A stretch of DNA of 64,000 bases from Enterobacter oligotrophicus (GCF_009176645.1 NZ_AP019007.1:2604001-2668000), one strand, 5' to 3'; shown: positions 9,733 through 23,587, counted from the stretch's first letter. Made by a program: numbers and translations. The notes: generated from the sequence alone by a model not told the origin.

Positions 9733-9916
9733 ACGGGGCCTCGCAACGGTGAGCTGAAAGCCGCGTTGCAACTGCTCTTTAACAATTTATCAGACAATCT
9801 GTGTGGGCACTCAAAGTGACATGGATTCTTAATGTCTTCGGACAATAAATGAATACCAAGTCTCTGAGTGAACATACGTAATTCATTACGAAGTTTAATT
9901 CACGAGCATCAAACTT
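9733..9916 (+). promoter_or_regulatory. rRNA leader with boxA antitermination site
   Basis: The transcribed leader contains boxA, TGCTCTTTAACA, at 9773-9784, where the Nus antitermination complex loads. The sequence from there to the 16S 5' end (ATTTATCAGACAATCTGTG and following) is the usual enterobacterial leader that pairs with the 16S trailer to form the RNase III stem. No protein gene lies between murI and 16S. Confidence 0.88.
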
Positions 9917-11458
<1,542 letters not shown>

Positions 11459-11527
11459 CCTTAAAGAACCTGCCTTTGTAGTGTCCACACAGATTGTCTG
11501 ATGAAAAACAGCAGTAAAAATCTCTGC

Positions 11528-11604
<77 letters not shown>

Positions 11605-11712
11605 AATTTTCCCTGATACTGCGTTGCGGCGACGCTCACATACTGATGTATGCCTCGCGTTACCACGCCTTGTCTCAGGAAAAATTACCGGTACAGAGAT
11701 TGGCAAAACGAT
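11605..11712 (+). other. Spacer between tRNA-Ile and tRNA-Ala with inverted repeat
   Basis: This 108-nt stretch is longer than the remembered ~42-nt spacer of E. coli. It is bracketed by inverted arms (AATTTTCCCTGA ... TCAGGAAAAATT) that would fold the middle into an extended stem. No coding capacity was recognised. Confidence 0.65.
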
Positions 11713-11788
11713 GGGGCTATAGCTCAGCTGGGAGAGCGCCTGCTTTGCACGCAGGAGGTCTGCGGTTCGATCCCGCATAGCTCCACCA
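11713..11788 (+). tRNA. alaT-like: tRNA-Ala (TGC anticodon)
   Basis: A 76-nt cloverleaf with encoded CCA, anticodon TGC in the loop CTTTGCACG and T-loop GGTTCGATCCC. It is the second spacer tRNA. Its presence makes this an Ile-Ala type rRNA operon, whereas K-12 rrnB and rrnC carry a single tRNA-Glu. Confidence 0.98.
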
Positions 11789-11957
11789 TCTTTTACTGCG
11801 AACACAAGAAAACTTCAGAGTGAACCTGAAAAGGTGCACTGCGAAGTTTTGCTCTTTAAAAATCTGGATCAAGCTGAAAATTGAAACGACACACAGTTAT
11901 GTGTGTTCGAGTCTCTCAACTTTTCGCAATCAGAAGTGAAACATCTTCGGGTTGTGA

Positions 11958-14862
<2,905 letters not shown>

Positions 14863-14929
14863 ACAACGCCGAAGGTGTTTTGGCGAAGAGACAGACACGA
14901 TTTTCAGCCTGATACAGATAAACAGAATT

Positions 14930-15049
14930 TGCCTGGCGGCTTTAGCGCGGTGGTCCCACCTGACCCCATGCCGAACTCAGAAGTGAAACGCCGTAGCGCC
15001 GATGGTAGTGTGGGGTCTCCCCATGCGAGAGTAGGGAACTGCCAGGCAT
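14930..15049 (+). rRNA. rrf: 5S ribosomal RNA
   Basis: A 120-nt gene from TGCCTGGCGG to CTGCCAGGCAT, with closing stem TGCCTGGC/GCCAGGCA and the conserved CCGAACTCAGAAGTGAAAC. It follows 23S by 67 bp. Confidence 0.98.
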
Positions 15050-15103
15050 CAAATTACGTAGTAAGCCGGTGCATTAATCCGGTGGTTACAAGCAGTCTTC
15101 GGT

Positions 15104-15180
15104 GGAGCGGTAGTTCAGTCGGTTAGAATACCTGCCTGTCACGCAGGGGGTCGCGGGTTCGAGTCCCGTCCGTTCCGCCA
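15104..15180 (+). tRNA. aspT: tRNA-Asp (GTC anticodon)
   Basis: A 77-nt cloverleaf with encoded CCA, anticodon GTC in CCTGTCACG and T-loop GGTTCGAGTCC. It lies 54 bp downstream of 5S and is cotranscribed as a distal rRNA-operon tRNA. The pair aspT-trpT after 5S is the signature of E. coli rrnC. Confidence 0.98.
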
Positions 15181-15190
15181 CTTATTAAGA

Positions 15191-15221
15191 CATTAAGCCT
15201 GCCTTCCCGGCAGGCTTAATG
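15191..15221 (+). other. Perfect 13-bp hairpin between tRNA-Asp and tRNA-Trp
   Basis: CATTAAGCCTGCC and its exact complement flank the loop TTCCC. No T-run follows, so it is more likely a processing or stability hairpin within the rRNA transcript than a terminator. Confidence 0.7.
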
Positions 15222-15232
15222 GCAAGAAATTT

Positions 15233-15308
15233 AGGGGCGTAGCTCAGTTGGTAGAGCACCGGTCTCCAAAACCGGGTGTCGCGAGTTCGAGTCTCTCCGC
15301 CCCTGCCA
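15233..15308 (+). tRNA. trpT: tRNA-Trp (CCA anticodon)
   Basis: A 76-nt cloverleaf with encoded CCA end, anticodon CCA in the loop CTCCAAA and T-loop GAGTTCGAGTCTC. It is the last gene of the rRNA operon and is followed directly by a strong terminator. Confidence 0.98.
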
Positions 15309-15313
15309 TATAG

Positions 15314-15343
15314 AATCCTTTGCTTCGGCAAAGGATTTTTTTT
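15314..15343 (+). terminator. rRNA operon terminator
   Basis: The stem AATCCTTTGC / GCAAAGGATT with a TTCG tetraloop is followed by an eight-T run (15336-15343). It is a classic Rho-independent terminator just after tRNA-Trp. Confidence 0.93.
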
Positions 15344-15380
15344 GCCCCTGCAACAGCAAAAATCTCCACTCTGAACTGAT

Positions 15381-15409
15381 AGCCTGCATCCCTGCAGGCT
15401 TATTCTTTT
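15381..15409 (+). terminator. Second hairpin before hdfR
   Basis: AGCCTGCA-TCCC-TGCAGGCT followed by TATTCTTTT on the plus strand. It may be a back-up terminator for the rRNA operon; on the minus strand it is not followed by T residues, so it does not obviously serve hdfR. Confidence 0.5.
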
Positions 15410-16229
15410 AATCCAGTATGCTGATTTTTAATAGATCTTTTATCTGCGACTGCTTATCACTGTTCTGTAGCCAAATCGCATAAAGCGGTCTGGAAAGCGT
15501 TGTGGAATCGGTGACGGTATGGAGGCCAGGTTTATTATCTGCCCAACGCACAGGCAACCAGGTGCAACCCTTCAACAAGGTCAGTTGCTGACAGGCGATC
15601 TCTGCAGAGCTTGTGGTTAATTGCGGTACGTCATCGCTGGCAATCAACCCTGCTTCATGTTGCTGAAAATCCGGTCCCCATTCCAGGCGTAGATAGTTTA
15701 GATCGGCCTTCATCATTGAGGGCGTTGAGGCATAAAGTGCAAGACTAAACTGCCCAACAATCTGGCTGCTAAATTCGTCCATCTTGGGGGCTTCAGTCGT
15801 GATCAGGAGATCCAGTTGACGTTCATGCAGTTGCTTAACGAGCGACTGACGTTGCGCAATTCTGGCCTCAAATTGCAGATGACTATGCGAGCGGTATAGT
15901 CGGGTAAGCCACTGACTAAGCATGCATTCCCACAGGGATGCGCTGGCTCCAATGGAGAACTCATTGTGCCTGGAGGTATGAGCAACCTCCTTACGGGCTG
16001 CTTGCCAGGTGTTCATCAACGTTTCTGCATACGGCAATAGTTTCTCACCGGCTGGCGTTAAACGGATATTGTTGCGGTGGCGGGTAAAAAGGTTCACACC
16101 CAGTTGATTTTCCAGCTGTCGAATACGAAAACTGACCGCTGACTGCGTCAGGTAGAGGGCTTCCGCTGCTCGCCCAAAGTGACGTGTTCTGCTCACTTCG
16201 AGGAAAGTTTTTAGCAATTCCGTATCCAC
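15408..16229 (-). CDS. hdfR: LysR-type regulator HdfR
   Basis: A 273-residue LysR-family protein that aligns with E. coli HdfR from [19 protein letters not shown] onward and is a few residues shorter at the C-terminus and in one internal loop (near residue 115). The N-terminal helix-turn-helix is [22 protein letters not shown]. In E. coli it represses flhDC and activates gltBD. Position downstream of trpT and divergent from maoP matches K-12. The two genes share a 118-bp control region. Confidence 0.94.
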   Translation of the reverse strand: MDTELLKTFLEVSRTRHFGRAAEALYLTQSAVSFRIRQLENQLGVNLFTRHRNNIRLTPAGEKLLPYAETLMNTWQAARKEVAHTSRHNEFSIGASASLWECMLSQWLTRLYRSHSHLQFEARIAQRQSLVKQLHERQLDLLITTEAPKMDEFSSQIVGQFSLALYASTPSMMKADLNYLRLEWGPDFQQHEAGLIASDDVPQLTTSSAEIACQQLTLLKGCTWLPVRWADNKPGLHTVTDSTTLSRPLYAIWLQNSDKQSQIKDLLKISILD

Positions 16230-16296
16230 ATCTTTCTCCGCAAAATTATTTGTCGTTATGATTTAAATGTTTTGTTTTACACTCTGTCAAGCGTAA

Positions 16297-16313
16297 CTAA
16301 TACTCCGCGCCAT
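16297..16313 (+). promoter_or_regulatory. Candidate maoS site / maoP promoter element
   Basis: The 17-bp sequence CTAATACTCCGCGCCAT lies between hdfR and maoP, where E. coli has the 17-bp maoS site that works with MaoP to organise the Ori macrodomain. My memory of the maoS sequence is imperfect. TAATACT within it would also serve as a -10 element for maoP. Confidence 0.5.
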
Positions 16314-16347
16314 AAATAGCTCGGCCAAAGAATTAGGAGCGTGTAGG

Positions 16348-16686
16348 ATGGCGGAAAGCTTTACGACGACTAATCGTTTTTTCGACAATAAACATTATCC
16401 GCGCGGGTTCTCTCGTCACGGCGATTTCACCATCAAAGAGGCGCAGCTGCTTGAGCGCCATGGTTATGCCTTTAACGAGCTGGATCTGGGTAAACGTGAA
16501 CCAGCAACGGAAGACGAAAAACAGTTTGTATCTGTTTGCCGTGGTGAGCGTGAGCCGCAGTCTGAAGCAGAACGTGTATGGATCAAGTATATGGCTCGCA
16601 TCAAGCGTCCTAAGCGTTTCCATACGCTGTCTGGCGGTAAGCCGCAGATGGAAGGTGCAGAAGACTACACCGAGTCTGATGACTAA
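16348..16686 (+). CDS. maoP: Macrodomain Ori organization protein
   Basis: A 112-residue protein matching E. coli MaoP (YifE, DUF413). It is rich in charged residues, begins [21 protein letters not shown] and has no membrane segment. In E. coli, MaoP and the adjacent maoS site constrain the Ori region of the chromosome. A TAGGAGCG ribosome-binding site precedes the start. It ends in a bidirectional terminator shared with yifB. If the chromosome has been rearranged around the rRNA locus, its distance from the origin may differ from K-12. Confidence 0.94.
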   Translation: MAESFTTTNRFFDNKHYPRGFSRHGDFTIKEAQLLERHGYAFNELDLGKREPATEDEKQFVSVCRGEREPQSEAERVWIKYMARIKRPKRFHTLSGGKPQMEGAEDYTESDD

Positions 16687-16692
16687 GATGAA

Positions 16693-16720
16693 GAAAAAAG
16701 GGGCTACGGCCCCTTTTTTT
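16693..16720. terminator. Bidirectional terminator between maoP and yifB
   Basis: The A-run and GGGGC, loop TACG, then GCCCC and a seven-T run read as a Rho-independent terminator on both strands. It overlaps the yifB stop codon at 16719. Confidence 0.88.
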
Positions 16721-18239
16721 ACGCCAGCATTTTTTGCAGATGCAGCAACAAACGATCTATTGCGCGATAGCTCAGCGCCTCCTGCAAATGTCGCCTCTCA
16801 ATATCAGGACTTTCCCCCACATCGGCGATCGTTCTGGCCACTTTCAACAGACGCTGCCACGCACGGATAGAAAGACCAAACCGCGAAAGCGTCTCCTCCA
16901 GCCAGCCAGCATCTTCAGCAGTCAGATGGCAAAACTGGCGAATTTCAGCGTTATCAAGGCGTGCATTGAGTTTATTCTGGCGAGCATATTGTCGTGCCTG
17001 CGCGGTAATAACCCGGTCGCGTACTTCTGCTGTGCTCTCACCGTTCATACGGGTTTGTCTGAGCAGGCCTGGCGGCGGCAGAGGGATCTCAAGGGATAAA
17101 TCGAAACGGTCAAGAAAAGGCCCTGAGAGCTTCCCCAGGTAGCGCAGCGTCTGCTCTGGTGTACAACGGTTATGATTACCCTGGTAGTGCCCTGTGGGAC
17201 TAGGGTTCATTGCAGCAACGAGCTGAAACCGTGCCGGATAGCTAATTTTGGCTCGGGTGCGGGAAATATGAATCTCACCGGATTCAATGGGCTCCCTCAG
17301 TGCATCCAGAACGCGACGCTCAAACTCGGGCAGCTCATCGAGAAACAGAATGCCATTGTGTGCCAGAGAGATCTCGCCAGGCCCCGGCATTGACCCGCCC
17401 CCTACCATCGCTGTGAGTGAAGCACTGTGGTGTGGCGAGCGGAAGGGGCGACGCCGCCAGTGTTTTTGCAGCGACGTAGAACTGACCAGGCTTAAAATAG
17501 CGGCACTTTCCAGCGCTTCATGATTATTAAGTGGAGGAAGCAAACCACTTAATCTGCTCGCCAGCATGGTTTTACCCGTACCCGGCGGACCTATCAGTAA
17601 AAGATTATGCCCACCAGCAGCGGTAATCTCCAGCGCCCTTTTCCCCTGCTCCTGACCCATAATATCGCAGAGATCCTCCGGTGCATCCGGTAGCGCGTTG
17701 TCACTCTCTTCCGGTTCGGACAGCTCATGACGCCCCTCCAGAAACGCGCAAACCTCCTGTAAATGGCCCGCTATCAGGCACCCTTTTTCTGCTATGAGGC
17801 TCACTTCTGATGCGTTTTCATTGGCCAGAATGATTTGTCGGCCGGCGCGTATTGCTTCAAGTGCCCCCGATATTGCACCGGGAACGCCTCTTAACGAGCC
17901 TGTAAGCGCCAGTTCTCCGACGAACTCATACGAGCCTAACCTGGGCGTGTTGAGCTGCTCAGAGGCCGCGAGAAGCGCTATAGCGATAGGTAAATCATAT
18001 CGCCCTCCCTCTTTGGGCAGGTCAGCAGGTGCAAGATTGATAGTGATCTTCTTCGCGGGGAAGGTATAACCGCTATTGATGATCGCGCTGCGAACCCGGT
18101 CTCTGGCCTCTTTTACCGTCGTTTCTGGTAAGCCGACAAGTGTGAGACCTGGAAGGCCATTACTCAGATGAACCTCAACAGAAATAAGCGGTGCCTTAAC
18201 TCCGATAGCCGCGCGCGTATAAACAACTGACAGTGACAT
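16719..18239 (-). CDS. yifB: YifB/ComM-family AAA+ ATPase
   Basis: A 506-residue protein from ATG 18239 (MSLSVVYTRAAIGV), the same length as E. coli YifB. It has an N-terminal Lon-protease-like (ChlI) fold, a central magnesium-chelatase-type AAA+ domain with Walker A GPPGTGKT near 215 and Walker B ILFLDELPEF near 300, and a C-terminal Mg-chelatase domain. ComM homologues drive branch migration during natural transformation, but the role in enterobacteria is unsettled. An AGGAGG site lies five bases before the ATG. The GTG at 18245 overlaps that site and is unlikely to be the start. Confidence 0.95.
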   Translation of the reverse strand: MSLSVVYTRAAIGVKAPLISVEVHLSNGLPGLTLVGLPETTVKEARDRVRSAIINSGYTFPAKKITINLAPADLPKEGGRYDLPIAIALLAASEQLNTPRLGSYEFVGELALTGSLRGVPGAISGALEAIRAGRQIILANENASEVSLIAEKGCLIAGHLQEVCAFLEGRHELSEPEESDNALPDAPEDLCDIMGQEQGKRALEITAAGGHNLLLIGPPGTGKTMLASRLSGLLPPLNNHEALESAAILSLVSSTSLQKHWRRRPFRSPHHSASLTAMVGGGSMPGPGEISLAHNGILFLDELPEFERRVLDALREPIESGEIHISRTRAKISYPARFQLVAAMNPSPTGHYQGNHNRCTPEQTLRYLGKLSGPFLDRFDLSLEIPLPPPGLLRQTRMNGESTAEVRDRVITAQARQYARQNKLNARLDNAEIRQFCHLTAEDAGWLEETLSRFGLSIRAWQRLLKVARTIADVGESPDIERRHLQEALSYRAIDRLLLHLQKMLA

Positions 18240-18581
18240 AAGCACCTCCTCAGGGGCTGACTATGCCAGCGTCATGTTTTCCTGTTTAGCATCGTTTTGC
18301 TGATTTACGATGCCAGTTCCTGATTTTTGGCGACATATCGCAAATGTTGCAACGCCGTGGAATCCCCCTCGCAGAAGCGGAAAATTGCCTGGTTTGAGGG
18401 TATAAGCGCATAACAAACAGTGAAAAAAATTCATTTTCTATTTTTTTCATATAAAACAATCGCTTTAAGGAAAACGCTTTGCAGGCTATATAAATCAGTC
18501 ATAAATAAATCTTGTGTTTATTTAAATAACTGTGGTAACTCTTTAGGTATTCCTTCGAACAAGATGCAGAAAGAACTGAAA
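18240..18581 (+). promoter_or_regulatory. AT-rich control region upstream of ilvL
   Basis: A 342-bp region without a gene. From about 18418 to 18545 it is very A/T-rich with runs of A and T. E. coli has a destabilised, IHF-bound activating sequence upstream of the ilvGMEDA promoter at this place. If the leader RNA is about 186 nt as in E. coli, transcription starts near 18551. Exact -10 and -35 boxes were not assigned. Confidence 0.6.
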
Positions 18582-18680
18582 ATGACAGCCCTTCTACGAG
18601 TGATTAGCCTGGTCGTGATTAGCGTGGTGGTGATTATTATCCCACCGTGCGGGGCTGCACTTGGACGAGGAAAGGCTTAG
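18582..18680 (+). CDS. ilvL: ilv operon leader peptide
   Basis: A 32-residue peptide that appears identical to E. coli IlvL (MTALLRVISLVV...GRGKA). It carries the control codons: six Val, five Ile and four Leu, mostly in a run at residues 7-20. Ribosome stalling there when any of the three charged tRNAs is scarce prevents the terminator at 18703 from forming and so opens the operon. An in-frame ATG further upstream is not conserved. Confidence 0.97.
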   Translation: MTALLRVISLVVISVVVIIIPPCGAALGRGKA

Positions 18681-18702
18681 AAATCAAGCCTTAACGAACT
18701 AA

Positions 18703-18736
18703 GACCCCCGCACCGAAAGGTCCGGGGGTTTTTTTA
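18703..18736 (+). terminator. ilv attenuator
   Basis: ACCCCCGCACC-GAAA-GGTCCGGGGGT followed by a long T-run, 22 bp after the ilvL stop. It is the Rho-independent attenuator of the operon. Alternative pairing with the leader-peptide region is expected from the known E. coli mechanism. Confidence 0.95.
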
Positions 18737-18766
18737 TGACTAAAAAACGCAAATGAGGAGCAGAGA

Positions 18767-18817
18767 ATGACGACTAGCACAAAATTCTGTTTCTCCCGAT
18801 TTATGACGGGGAACTAA
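18767..18817 (+). CDS. ilvX: IlvX small protein
   Basis: A 16-residue reading frame, [16 protein letters not shown], directly upstream of ilvG. It differs in only a few residues from the E. coli IlvX small protein, and a strong GAGGAG ribosome-binding site precedes it. Its stop is 2 bp before the ilvG start, and the ilvG ribosome-binding site (GGGGAAC) lies inside it, so translational coupling to ilvG is likely. It has no known biochemical function. Confidence 0.88.
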   Translation: MTTSTKFCFSRFMTGN

Positions 18818-18819
18818 CT

Positions 18820-20466
18820 ATGAATGGGGCACAGTGGGTAGTACATGCGTTGCGCGCGCAGGGAGTCGAGACAATATTCGGTTATCCGGGTGGCGCAATT
18901 ATGCCGATTTACGATGCACTGTATGACGGCGGCGTGGAACACCTCTTGTGCCGACACGAGCAGGGCGCAGCAATGGCGGCCATTGGTTACGCGCGCGCCA
19001 CCGGTAAAACCGGCGTCTGCATGGCAACGTCCGGTCCGGGCGCAACCAACCTGATCACCGGTCTGGCGGATGCGTTGCTCGATTCCGTTCCCGTTGTCGC
19101 CATCACCGGTCAGGTGGCTTCTCCGTTCATCGGAACCGACGCCTTCCAGGAGGTGGACGTACTCGGTTTGTCGCTGGCCTGTACCAAACACAGCTTCCTT
19201 GTTCAGTCTCTGGAAGAGCTGCCGCGCATTATGGCAGAAGCGTTCGACGTGGCTAATTCCGGTCGTCCTGGCCCGGTTCTGGTTGATATCCCGAAAGATA
19301 TCCAGGTTGCTCTGGGCGATCTGGAGCCGCATTTTTCCACCGTTGAAAATAACGATGTCTTCCCGCATGCCGAAGTGGAAGAGGCCCGCCAGATGCTGGC
19401 GCAGGCGAAACAGCCGATGCTGTATGTCGGTGGTGGCGTTGGTATGGCGCAGGCCGTTCCTGCCCTGCGCGAATTTATCGCGGTAACGCAAATGCCCGCC
19501 ACCTGCACGCTGAAAGGATTGGGCGCGGTCGACGCGGACTACCCATACTATTTGGGCATGTTAGGGATGCACGGCACCAAAGCGGCAAACCTGGCGGTGC
19601 AGGAGTGCGACCTGCTCATCGCCGTCGGTGCCCGTTTTGATGACCGCGTCACTGGCAAGCTGAATACCTTCGCGCCGAATGCCAAAGTGATCCATATGGA
19701 TATCGACCCGGCGGAGATGAACAAACTGCGTCAGGCGCATGTTGCGCTGCAGGGCGATCTCAACGCGCTGTTACCGGCGTTACAGCAGCCGCTGGATATC
19801 AACGCATGGCGTCAACACACCGCAGACATGCGCGCTGAACACGCCTGGCGTTACGATCACCCCGGCGAGGCCATCTACGCACCGCTGCTGTTGAAACAGT
19901 TGTCCGACCGTAAACCGGCAGACAGCGTGGTGACGACGGATGTGGGCCAGCATCAGATGTGGTCAGCCCAGCACATGACCTATACCCGCCCGGAAAACTT
20001 CATCACCTCCAGTGGCTTAGGGACGATGGGCTTCGGCCTGCCTGCTGCCGTAGGCGCACAGGTTGCCCGACCGAACGATACCGTAATCTGTATCTCCGGT
20101 GACGGCTCCTTCATGATGAACGTTCAGGAGCTCGGCACCGTGAAGCGCAAGCAGTTACCGCTGAAGATCGTGTTGCTCGATAACCAGCGTTTAGGGATGG
20201 TTCGCCAGTGGCAACAGTTGTTCTTCCAGGAGCGTTACAGCGAAACCACCCTGACCGATAACCCCGATTTCCTCATGCTGGCCAGCGCCTTTGGTATCCC
20301 AGGCCAGCACATCACCCGTAAAGACCAGGTTGAAGCGGCACTCGACACCATGCTGTCAAGCGAAGGGCCCTACCTGCTTCATGTCTCAATCGACGAGCTT
20401 GAGAATGTCTGGCCGTTGGTACCGCCCGGTGCCAGTAACTCACAAATGCTGGAGAAATTATCATGA
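18820..20466 (+). CDS. ilvG: Acetohydroxyacid synthase II, large subunit
   Basis: A 548-residue ThDP-dependent enzyme that condenses pyruvate with pyruvate or 2-oxobutyrate in valine, leucine and isoleucine synthesis. The catalytic glutamate is Glu47 ([10 protein letters not shown]), and the ThDP/Mg motif begins GDGSFMMN near residue 427. The gene is uninterrupted: the K-12 frameshift that inactivates ilvG and causes valine toxicity is absent, so a functional valine-insensitive isozyme II is predicted. It overlaps ilvM by four bases (ATGA), which suggests coupled, stoichiometric synthesis. Confidence 0.97.
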   Translation: MNGAQWVVHALRAQGVETIFGYPGGAIMPIYDALYDGGVEHLLCRHEQGAAMAAIGYARATGKTGVCMATSGPGATNLITGLADALLDSVPVVAITGQVASPFIGTDAFQEVDVLGLSLACTKHSFLVQSLEELPRIMAEAFDVANSGRPGPVLVDIPKDIQVALGDLEPHFSTVENNDVFPHAEVEEARQMLAQAKQPMLYVGGGVGMAQAVPALREFIAVTQMPATCTLKGLGAVDADYPYYLGMLGMHGTKAANLAVQECDLLIAVGARFDDRVTGKLNTFAPNAKVIHMDIDPAEMNKLRQAHVALQGDLNALLPALQQPLDINAWRQHTADMRAEHAWRYDHPGEAIYAPLLLKQLSDRKPADSVVTTDVGQHQMWSAQHMTYTRPENFITSSGLGTMGFGLPAAVGAQVARPNDTVICISGDGSFMMNVQELGTVKRKQLPLKIVLLDNQRLGMVRQWQQLFFQERYSETTLTDNPDFLMLASAFGIPGQHITRKDQVEAALDTMLSSEGPYLLHVSIDELENVWPLVPPGASNSQMLEKLS

Positions 20467-20726
20467 TGCAACATCAGGTCGCCGTGCAGGCTCGCTTCAA
20501 TCCAGAGACATTAGAACGCGTTTTGCGTGTGGTGCGTCACCGTGGTTTTCAGATTTGCTCTATGAATATGGAGACGGCCACCGACGCCCGGAACATCAAT
20601 ATCGAATTGACCGTTGCCAGCCCGCGGTCGGTCGACTTACTGTTTAGTCAGTTAACGAAACTGGTCGATGTGGCACACGTTGCCATCTGCCAGAGCACAA
20701 CCACATCACAACAAATCCGCGCTTGA
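20463..20726 (+). CDS. ilvM: Acetohydroxyacid synthase II, small subunit
   Basis: An 87-residue ACT-domain regulatory subunit matching E. coli IlvM ([23 protein letters not shown]). It binds IlvG and raises its activity; unlike the other isozymes the complex is not strongly inhibited by valine. It overlaps the ilvG end in an ATGA. Confidence 0.95.
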   Translation: MMQHQVAVQARFNPETLERVLRVVRHRGFQICSMNMETATDARNINIELTVASPRSVDLLFSQLTKLVDVAHVAICQSTTTSQQIRA

Positions 20727-20744
20727 GCGTGACAGGAAGAAAAA

Positions 20745-21674
20745 ATGACGACGAAAAAAGCTGATTACATTTGGTTCAATGGTGAGATGGTTCGCTGGGA
20801 GGACGCGAAAGTCCACGTCATGTCCCACGCGCTGCATTACGGTACGTCTGTGTTTGAAGGCATCCGTTGCTACGATTCTCACAAAGGGCCAGTGGTGTTC
20901 CGCCATTGCGAACACATGCAGCGTCTGCATGATTCAGCCAAAATTTATCGTTTCCCGGTCTCTCAGAGCGTGGATGAGCTGATGGAAGCCTGCCGCGACG
21001 TGATTCGTAAGAACAACCTGACCAGCGCCTACATTCGTCCGCTGGTATTCGTGGGTGACGTGGGGATGGGCGTTAACCCGCCAGCCGGATACACCACCGA
21101 TGTGATCATTGCCGCGTTCCCGTGGGGTGCCTACCTGGGTGCAGAAGCGCTGGATCAGGGGATCGACGCAATGGTTTCTTCCTGGAACCGCGTGGCACCA
21201 AACACCATTCCGACTGCGGCAAAAGCAGGCGGTAACTACCTTTCCTCATTGCTGGTCGGTAGCGAAGCGCGTCGTCATGGTTATCAGGAAGGCATCGCGC
21301 TGGACGTGAATGGCTATATCTCTGAAGGTGCAGGCGAAAACCTGTTTGAAGTTAAAGACGGTATCCTGTTCACGCCGCCGTTTACCTCTTCCGCGCTGCC
21401 GGGGATCACCCGTGACGCCATTATCAAGCTGGCGAAAGATCTGGGCATTGAAGTGCGTGAGCAGGTTCTGTCCCGCGAGTCTCTGTACCTGGCGGATGAA
21501 GTGTTCATGTCCGGTACGGCTGCCGAAATCACGCCGGTTCGCAGTGTCGACGGAATCCAGGTAGGCGAAGGCCGCTGTGGTCCGGTGACTAAACGTATTC
21601 AGCAAGCCTTCTTTGGCCTCTTTACCGGTGAAACGGAAGATAAATACGGCTGGTTGGATCAGGTTAATCACTAA
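20745..21674 (+). CDS. ilvE: Branched-chain amino acid aminotransferase
   Basis: A 309-residue fold-type IV PLP enzyme matching E. coli IlvE. It carries out the final transamination to valine, leucine and isoleucine. The PLP lysine is Lys160 in TIPTAAKAGGNYLSS, and the class IV signature EGAGENLF lies near residue 193. It follows ilvM by 18 bp with a GACAGGAAG ribosome-binding site and is part of the ilvGMEDA operon. Confidence 0.97.
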   Translation: MTTKKADYIWFNGEMVRWEDAKVHVMSHALHYGTSVFEGIRCYDSHKGPVVFRHCEHMQRLHDSAKIYRFPVSQSVDELMEACRDVIRKNNLTSAYIRPLVFVGDVGMGVNPPAGYTTDVIIAAFPWGAYLGAEALDQGIDAMVSSWNRVAPNTIPTAAKAGGNYLSSLLVGSEARRHGYQEGIALDVNGYISEGAGENLFEVKDGILFTPPFTSSALPGITRDAIIKLAKDLGIEVREQVLSRESLYLADEVFMSGTAAEITPVRSVDGIQVGEGRCGPVTKRIQQAFFGLFTGETEDKYGWLDQVNH

Positions 21675-21682
21675 GAATAATT

Positions 21683-21706
21683 ATGGGACGGCACGCACCG
21701 TCCCAT
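21683..21706. other. Intercistronic hairpin ilvE-ilvD
   Basis: ATGGGACGG and its perfect complement CCGTCCCAT flank a six-base loop between ilvE and ilvD. No long T-run follows. It may act as a partial terminator or an mRNA stabiliser within the operon. Confidence 0.7.
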
Positions 21707-21734
21707 TTAATAGTCAGACGGGAGTAAATAAAGC

Positions 21735-23585
21735 ATGCCTAAGTATCGTTCTGCCACCACCACCCACGGCCGTAATATGGCGGGTGCCCGCGCGCTGTGG
21801 CGCGCCACCGGGATGACCGACGCCGATTTCGGCAAGCCCATTATCGCCGTGGTGAACTCTTTCACCCAGTTCGTGCCGGGCCACGTGCACCTGCGCGATC
21901 TCGGTAAACTGGTTGCCGAACAAATTGAAGCGTCCGGCGGTGTGGCGAAAGAGTTCAACACCATTGCGGTGGATGACGGTATCGCGATGGGTCACGGGGG
22001 CATGCTCTATTCACTGCCGTCGCGCGAGCTGATCGCCGACTCGGTGGAGTACATGGTGAACGCCCACTGTGCTGATGCGATGGTCTGTATCTCCAACTGC
22101 GACAAAATCACCCCAGGGATGCTGATGGCTTCCCTGCGCCTGAACATCCCGGTGATCTTCGTCTCCGGTGGCCCAATGGAAGCGGGTAAAACCAAACTAT
22201 CCGACAAAATCATCAAGCTCGACCTCGTTGATGCGATGATTCAGGGGGCGGACCCGAAAGTCTCTGATGAGCAGAGCAACCAGGTGGAACGCTCCGCGTG
22301 CCCGACCTGCGGCTCCTGTTCCGGTATGTTCACCGCCAACTCCATGAACTGTCTGACCGAAGCGCTGGGCCTCTCTCAGCCCGGCAACGGTTCGCTGCTG
22401 GCGACCCATACCGATCGTAAAAAGCTGTTCCTCAATGCCGGTAAACGCATCGTTGAGCTGACCAAACGCTACTACGAGCAGGACGACGAAAGCGCGCTGC
22501 CGCGTAACATCGCCAGCAAGGCCGCGTTTGAAAATGCCATGACGCTGGACATCGCCATGGGCGGCTCCACCAACACCGTTCTGCACCTGCTGGCTGCCGC
22601 GCAGGAAGCGGAGATCGACTTCACCATGAGTGACATCGACAAGCTCTCCCGCAAGGTGCCACAGCTGTGCAAAGTCGCGCCGAGTACCCAGAAATATCAC
22701 ATGGAAGACGTACACCGCGCGGGTGGCGTGATCGGTATCCTCGGCGAGCTGGATCGTGCCGGGCTGCTGAACCGCGACGTGAAAAACGTGCTCGGTCTGA
22801 CGCTGCCGCAGGCGCTGGAAAAATACGATGTCATGCTGACCAAAGACGATGCGGTGAAAAACATGTTCCGCGCCGGTCCGGCAGGGATTCGCACCACGCA
22901 GGCATTCTCGCAGGATTGCCGCTGGGACACCCTGGATGACGATCGCGCCGAAGGCTGTATCCGTTCTCTGGAATACGCTTACAGCAAAGACGGCGGCCTG
23001 GCCGTGCTGTACGGCAACTTTGCGGAAAACGGCTGTATCGTTAAAACGGCTGGCGTGGATGACAGCATCCTGAAATTCACCGGTCCGGCAAAAGTGTATG
23101 AAAGCCAGGACGAGGCGGTAGACGCCATTCTCGGCGGCAAAGTGGTGGAAGGCGATGTGGTGGTGATCCGCTACGAAGGGCCGAAAGGCGGGCCGGGTAT
23201 GCAGGAGATGCTCTATCCAACCACCTTCCTGAAATCGATGGGACTCGGTAAAGCCTGTGCGCTGATCACCGACGGTCGTTTCTCCGGCGGCACCTCAGGC
23301 CTCTCCATCGGCCACGTTTCACCGGAAGCGGCAAGCGGCGGCAACATCGCGATCATCGAAGATGGCGATCTGATTGAAATCGACATTCCGAACCGCGGCA
23401 TTCAGCTGAAGCTGAGCGATCAGGAAATTGCGGCGCGTCGTGAAGCGCAGGAAGCGCGCGGCGACAAAGCCTGGACGCCGAAAGACCGCCAGCGTGAAGT
23501 CTCCTTCGCCCTGCGTGCTTACGCGAGCCTTGCCACCAGTGCAGATAAAGGCGCGGTGCGCGACAAAACTAAACTTGGGGGCTAA
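21735..23585 (+). CDS. ilvD: Dihydroxy-acid dehydratase
   Basis: A 616-residue iron-sulfur enzyme matching E. coli IlvD. It dehydrates 2,3-dihydroxy acids to 2-oxo acids, the third common step of branched-chain amino acid synthesis. Cluster-ligand segments are visible at [13 protein letters not shown] near residue 120 and [19 protein letters not shown] near 195. A GACGGGAG ribosome-binding site precedes ATG 21735. The stop codon overlaps or abuts the ilvA start. Confidence 0.97.
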   Translation: MPKYRSATTTHGRNMAGARALWRATGMTDADFGKPIIAVVNSFTQFVPGHVHLRDLGKLVAEQIEASGGVAKEFNTIAVDDGIAMGHGGMLYSLPSRELIADSVEYMVNAHCADAMVCISNCDKITPGMLMASLRLNIPVIFVSGGPMEAGKTKLSDKIIKLDLVDAMIQGADPKVSDEQSNQVERSACPTCGSCSGMFTANSMNCLTEALGLSQPGNGSLLATHTDRKKLFLNAGKRIVELTKRYYEQDDESALPRNIASKAAFENAMTLDIAMGGSTNTVLHLLAAAQEAEIDFTMSDIDKLSRKVPQLCKVAPSTQKYHMEDVHRAGGVIGILGELDRAGLLNRDVKNVLGLTLPQALEKYDVMLTKDDAVKNMFRAGPAGIRTTQAFSQDCRWDTLDDDRAEGCIRSLEYAYSKDGGLAVLYGNFAENGCIVKTAGVDDSILKFTGPAKVYESQDEAVDAILGGKVVEGDVVVIRYEGPKGGPGMQEMLYPTTFLKSMGLGKACALITDGRFSGGTSGLSIGHVSPEAASGGNIAIIEDGDLIEIDIPNRGIQLKLSDQEIAARREAQEARGDKAWTPKDRQREVSFALRAYASLATSADKGAVRDKTKLGG

Positions 23586-23587
23586 TG

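Noticed and set aside
15191..15221. Strong hairpin between tRNA-Asp and tRNA-Trp as a terminator
   Set aside because: There is no T-run, and tRNA-Trp must be transcribed through it; the real terminator follows at 15314.
18820..20466. Possible ilvG frameshift as in K-12
   Set aside because: The frame is open for all 548 codons and every ThDP-enzyme motif is in phase.
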